A stretch of DNA of 64,000 nt, taken from positions 595,039-659,038 of the forward strand of contig MKTW01000011.1 in the NCBI GenBank assembly GCA_001898405.1. The letters are read 5' to 3'. The translations under genes were made by a program, and so were the position numbers. Source of the DNA: Sphingobacteriales bacterium 44-61 (GTDB lineage Bacteria; Bacteroidota; Bacteroidia; Chitinophagales; Chitinophagaceae). Below, piece after piece: positions 60,559 to 64,000 of the stretch (its first letter is position 1; the number at the start of each line of letters is the position of its first letter). The notes under the pieces are model-generated. The model saw nothing but the letters and a program-made list of their open reading frames with translations. It did not search any database and was not told where the DNA came from.

Positions 60559-63162
60559 ATGGCTAATAAGTCGAAAAAGACCCCTGCCAAAACATCCAAA
60601 AATGGCAAAAAGAAGGTTGACGGAAAGGGTTGGAAGCAGGAGAAAGAAGAAAATATAGACTGGAAAAAACTGGCTCGTGACGAACGCACCTGGAAAATCA
60701 CCGGGGCGGTTTCGTTGCTTGCCTCCATTTTTCTTTTTATTGCTTTCACTTCCTATTTTTTTACCTGGAAGGAAGACCAGGATAAGGTTTTTCGCTCAGG
60801 CGCCGGCATATTGGTCAATAATGATGTTCAGGTGTCTAACCTGTTGGGCCGGTTGGGCGCTTATATCTCCCATTTTTTTGTTTACAAAGGGTTTGGCATA
60901 GCTGCCCTGCTTTTTTGCACCTTCTTTTTTGTGGTAGGGGTGAACCTGTTGTTTAAGCGAAAGGTTTTTTCCATTTGGAGAAATCTGAAATACGTTACTA
61001 TCGGTTTGCTCGTACTGTCCGTTTCGCTGGCTTTTGTTTTTGGCGGCGGCAATGATCAGTTTCCCTTTGGTGGCGGTGTAGGGAATATGATCAGTAATTG
61101 GCTGACGGGTATTTTCGGCACTATCGGCACAGCCGCCCTCCTGGTACTCGTTGCTCTTGGATATATCATCTGGCAGTTCAATCCTGCTTTCAATCTTCCT
61201 GAACGGAAAAAAGCAGATGCCTTGCCTGTTGCCGTGCCGGAAGAGGAAACGGCCGCTGAAGAAGAAACTGAAGAGGAAGAAGACGGGGCTAAACTTTTTA
61301 TACCTGTTACCAATAAAGGCAACAAACTTGGTACTGGTGATAATATGCTCAACATAGAACCCGAAGAAGAAATGCCTTTGCATAATCTGCAAATGATCGA
61401 GAAAGAAGAAGAGGAAGAGGATTTGGGAGATACGCCGCTCAGTATGGAAAAAGAGATCGTGAATGATCTTTTTCATAAACATGATCAGCTTGAGATAAAT
61501 GATATGCCTTTTACCGTTCAACCCACAGAAGAGGAAGAACCTGAGCCCGAACCTCAACCAGTGGTGCAAAAGCCGGTGAGCGGACTTGAGCTGGAAATAA
61601 AAACAGTACCTGCTGAAGAAATGGTGCCGGGTGAGGAGCGGGTGATTGAGAACCTTCCCCCTTATGAGCCGACACTTGATCTGCGTGATTATAAATACCC
61701 CGGTCTCGAGTTGCTGGAAACACACGGCAGTGAGAAGATCATCCAGGACCCGAATGAACTGGAAAATAATAAAAACCAGATCATTGCTACGCTGCGCAAT
61801 TACTCCATCGAGATCCAAAAGATCAGTGCTACAGTGGGGCCGACCGTTACACTGTACGAGATCGTTCCGGCAGCAGGGGTGAGGATCTCAAGGATCAAAA
61901 ACCTGGAAGATGATATTGCGCTGAGCCTGGCAGCATTGGGTATCCGTATCATTGCGCCGATCCCCGGCAAGGGTACTATCGGTATTGAAGTGCCGAATGT
62001 GAAGAAGACAGTGGTGAGCATGAAAACGCTCTTATCATCTGAAAAATTCCAGCATAATACGTTCAGTCTTCCCATTGCTATTGGAAAAAAGATCGACAAC
62101 GACAACTATATCGTAGATCTGGCAAGCATGCCCCACTTGCTGATGGCAGGTGCTACCGGTCAGGGTAAATCTGTTGGGTTGAATGCTATCCTGGTGTCTT
62201 TGCTGTATAAAAAGCACCCTTCACAAATGAAGTTTGTGCTCATTGACCCGAAGAAAGTGGAGTTAAGCGTATACCGTCATATTGAAAAACATTTCCTGGC
62301 CAAGCTGCCGGGTGAGGAAGATGCGATCATTACTGACACCAAGAAAGTAGTGCATACGCTGAATGCATTGTGTATTGAAATGGATAACCGCTACGACCTG
62401 TTGAAAGAAGCTGGTGCGCGGAACATAAAAGAGTATAACGAGAAATTCATCAAAAGAAAACTGAACCCGCAAAAAGGACATCAGTTCCTTCCTTTCATTG
62501 TGCTGGTGATAGATGAGTTTGCGGACCTGATCATGACGGCAGGCAAAGAAGTGGAAATGCCTATTGCGAGATTGGCGCAATTAGCGAGGGCCATCGGGAT
62601 TCACCTGATCATTGCAACGCAGCGTCCTTCTGTAAATATTATCACCGGTACCATCAAGGCTAACTTCCCAGCGCGGATCGCATTTAAAGTGTCGTCCAAG
62701 ATCGATTCGCGTACGATCCTCGACACAGGTGGTGCAGAGCAGTTGATCGGAAAAGGGGACATGCTTATTTCCCATAATGGCGAAGTTACCCGCCTGCAGT
62801 GTGCTTTTGTTGACACACCCGAAGTGGAAGAGATCGTGGAGTTCATTTACGAGCAAAGAGGCTATCCGCAAGCTTTCCTGCTGCCTGAATATGTGGATGA
62901 AAAAGAACTGGAAGGTAAGGAGTTTGACTCGGCCAACAGGGATTCATTGTTTGAAGATGCGGCCAGGCTGATCGTGCAGAACCAGGTGGGTTCCACTTCA
63001 TTGCTGCAACGCAGGATGAAGCTGGGGTATAACCGGGCCGGGAGGCTGATGGACCAGTTGGAGGCAGCCGGCATTGTGGGGCCTAACCAGGGCAGCAAGT
63101 CGAGGGACGTGCTGATCAAGACGGAATTAGACCTTCAGCAACACCTTGATATGTTAGGATAA
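60559..63162 (+). CDS. ftsK: DNA translocase FtsK/SpoIIIE
   Basis: An 867-residue septal DNA pump. The N-terminus is Lys/Ser-rich, then four helices (about 55-75, 112-135, 143-165, 185-210) anchor it. A long acidic linker (about 220-390, many EEE runs) is followed by the alpha/beta motor: Walker A GATGQGKSVGLNA, Walker B LVIDEFADLIMTAG and IIATQRPSVNIITG. The C-terminal winged-helix gamma domain (STSLLQRRMKLGYNRAGRLM) recognises orienting KOPS-type sequences and activates XerCD at dif. The linker is shorter than in E. coli FtsK (1329). The start follows the -7 box by five bases. Confidence 0.97.
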   Translation: MANKSKKTPAKTSKNGKKKVDGKGWKQEKEENIDWKKLARDERTWKITGAVSLLASIFLFIAFTSYFFTWKEDQDKVFRSGAGILVNNDVQVSNLLGRLGAYISHFFVYKGFGIAALLFCTFFFVVGVNLLFKRKVFSIWRNLKYVTIGLLVLSVSLAFVFGGGNDQFPFGGGVGNMISNWLTGIFGTIGTAALLVLVALGYIIWQFNPAFNLPERKKADALPVAVPEEETAAEEETEEEEDGAKLFIPVTNKGNKLGTGDNMLNIEPEEEMPLHNLQMIEKEEEEEDLGDTPLSMEKEIVNDLFHKHDQLEINDMPFTVQPTEEEEPEPEPQPVVQKPVSGLELEIKTVPAEEMVPGEERVIENLPPYEPTLDLRDYKYPGLELLETHGSEKIIQDPNELENNKNQIIATLRNYSIEIQKISATVGPTVTLYEIVPAAGVRISRIKNLEDDIALSLAALGIRIIAPIPGKGTIGIEVPNVKKTVVSMKTLLSSEKFQHNTFSLPIAIGKKIDNDNYIVDLASMPHLLMAGATGQGKSVGLNAILVSLLYKKHPSQMKFVLIDPKKVELSVYRHIEKHFLAKLPGEEDAIITDTKKVVHTLNALCIEMDNRYDLLKEAGARNIKEYNEKFIKRKLNPQKGHQFLPFIVLVIDEFADLIMTAGKEVEMPIARLAQLARAIGIHLIIATQRPSVNIITGTIKANFPARIAFKVSSKIDSRTILDTGGAEQLIGKGDMLISHNGEVTRLQCAFVDTPEVEEIVEFIYEQRGYPQAFLLPEYVDEKELEGKEFDSANRDSLFEDAARLIVQNQVGSTSLLQRRMKLGYNRAGRLMDQLEAAGIVGPNQGSKSRDVLIKTELDLQQHLDMLG

Positions 63163-63231
63163 GAAAATCTTAATTCAAATAATCTCTTTGCAACCCGGTA
63201 CGGTACTTGACAGTCTAAGAAGGTAATTGAC

Positions 63232-63239
63232 TATTTTTG
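63232..63239 (+). promoter_or_regulatory. Promoter of lolA (TTGACA and TATTTTTG)
   Basis: TATTTTTG fits the -7 consensus, with TTGACA at 63207-63212 and 19 bases between, the best complete promoter in the window. The ATG is 44 bases downstream. Confidence 0.65.
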
Positions 63240-63283
63240 CGCACCCTATTATAAACAGGGGATATTTTAAAATTAAATTAACA

Positions 63284-63934
63284 ATGATGAGGAGTTTATA
63301 CCTGATAGTAGCAGTTTTACTTGGAAGCCTTTCTGTAACAGCACAAAAAAATGATCCTGAGGCAAAAAAAGTGCTGGATGCGGTAAGTGCAAAATTCAAA
63401 ACCTTCAGTTCCGTGCAAGCGGCTTTTTCTTATAAAGTGGAAGATGCAAAAGGTAAAGTACAATCCAATAAGACGGGCACTATTACCATGAAGGGTACAA
63501 AATACAGGGTAAACTTTGGCAGCCAGGAGATCTTTTGTGATGGGAAAACTATTTGGAGTTACGATAAAACCGCCAAAGAAGTAACGATCAACAATCTCGA
63601 TGCATCCGGCAGCACACTTACCCCTCAAAAATTATTTACCAATTTTTACGATAAGGATTTCCTGTATCTGCTGAATGGTGAAAAGAAAGTAGGTACCAAA
63701 ACATTGCAGGAAATTGAAATGACCCCGACTGATAAAGGCAAGGCATTCCATAAAGTATACCTGCAGGTAGATAAAGCTGCTAAAACAATTTACAGCACCA
63801 AAGTGCTGGAGAATGGCGGCAACCGTTATACCTATACGGTTACCAATATGAAAACGAATTTGCCTGCAGCAGATAATATGTTTGCGTTCGATAAGAGCAA
63901 GTATCCGGGTGTGGAAGAAGTTGACCTGCGCTAA
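63284..63934 (+). CDS. lolA: Outer-membrane lipoprotein carrier LolA-like protein
   Basis: A 216-residue periplasmic chaperone. A signal peptide (MMRSLYLIVAVLLGSLSVTA) precedes the mature domain, which begins with ALA-type VLDAVSAKFKTFSSVQAAFS and continues with GTITMKGTKYRVNFGSQEIF, CDGKTIWSYDKTAKEVTINN and IEMTPTDKGKAFHKVYLQVD, the incomplete beta barrel of the LolA/LolB fold. It shuttles lipoproteins from the inner to the outer membrane, fitting the many lipoproteins in this window. The start is ATG 63284 or 63287. The last 66 bp of the window hold no further gene. Confidence 0.9.
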   Translation: MMRSLYLIVAVLLGSLSVTAQKNDPEAKKVLDAVSAKFKTFSSVQAAFSYKVEDAKGKVQSNKTGTITMKGTKYRVNFGSQEIFCDGKTIWSYDKTAKEVTINNLDASGSTLTPQKLFTNFYDKDFLYLLNGEKKVGTKTLQEIEMTPTDKGKAFHKVYLQVDKAAKTIYSTKVLENGGNRYTYTVTNMKTNLPAADNMFAFDKSKYPGVEEVDLR

Positions 63935-64000
63935 TATAATGATTGTATCGTCCTAAAATAGGTTGACAAATTTAATTAATATCCCGGTTTGCCTTAGGCA

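Noticed and set aside
60796..61818. Long minus-strand frame (340 codons) under ftsK
   Set aside because: It is antisense to the FtsK membrane and acidic-linker region; the FFF and HHF-rich product is the complement of Glu/Lys codons.
1..64000. CRISPR array, prophage, IS element or defence island
   Set aside because: No spaced direct repeats, integrase, transposase, capsid or known defence gene was seen on either strand.

Overview
The window reads as chromosomal DNA of a Bacteroidota bacterium, most likely of the Chitinophagaceae (inference). The reasons are the SusC/SusD pair with an N-terminal STN domain driven by an ECF sigma factor and FecR, many lipoproteins with a short lipobox, and repeated promoter -7 boxes of the form TAnnTTTG, several only 3-8 bases before a start codon. 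I see no transposase, integrase, phage gene, CRISPR array, rRNA or tRNA. Almost all of the window is ordinary, densely packed core genome.

Layout: 1-7.5 kb holds the end of a nucleoside transporter, thioredoxin, DnaE (DNA polymerase III alpha, with an apparently intact PHP proofreading site), a beta-propeller lipoprotein and an NlpC/P60 lipoprotein. 7.5-17.4 kb holds a flippase, an M1 peptidase, an orphan peptide-binding lipoprotein, exported MsrA, a MutS2 without the Smr domain, an acyl-CoA thioesterase and proline dehydrogenase. 17.5-26.5 kb is one polysaccharide utilisation locus: ECF sigma, FecR, SusC, SusD, a PKD lipoprotein and a GH16 endo-beta-glucanase, probably for laminarin-type beta-1,3-glucan. 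26.8-34.4 kb holds a coiled-coil membrane protein, ThyA, DHFR, a methyltransferase, the three-gene proton-translocating transhydrogenase and an RsmF-type rRNA methyltransferase. 34.5-43.4 kb holds a LysM protein, Fmt, the muramidase NamZ, a SlyD-like FKBP, peptidase T, a flavin oxidoreductase, an OmpA-like protein and an SPFH protein. 43.6-50.4 kb holds ExbB/ExbD, PrmC, RibD, YigZ, a DoxX-like protein, an acyltransferase, 3-hydroxyacyl-CoA dehydrogenase and a carboxypeptidase-regulatory-like protein. 50.5-64 kb holds Mrp, a PaiB-like protein, an SDR, kynureninase, PyrF, glutaryl-CoA-type dehydrogenase, shikimate kinase, a DUF423 protein, an orphan histidine kinase, FtsK and LolA.

The most unusual material lies between genes. 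First, three copies of a short element combine a tiny reading frame encoding FHPAK(L/F) with an anti-start-codon sequence (TTTCATCCG or a one-base variant). Two copies lie directly upstream of namZ and mutS2, where the sequence can pair with the CGGATGAAA that contains the gene's own start codon. In the namZ copy and the third copy the same stretch can also pair with the GGATGAA that starts the tiny frame, which looks like a translation switch. The namZ copy and the third copy form a 64-bp inverted pair around the FKBP gene. Second, there is a dispersed family of long hairpins (18157-18225, 35522-35585, 60356-60482) whose arms are built of three 8-9-base units. Two members differ by substitutions that are matched on both arms, and one has its arms in inside-out order. 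Several perfect hairpins (for example 41124-41191) sit where a terminator makes no sense.
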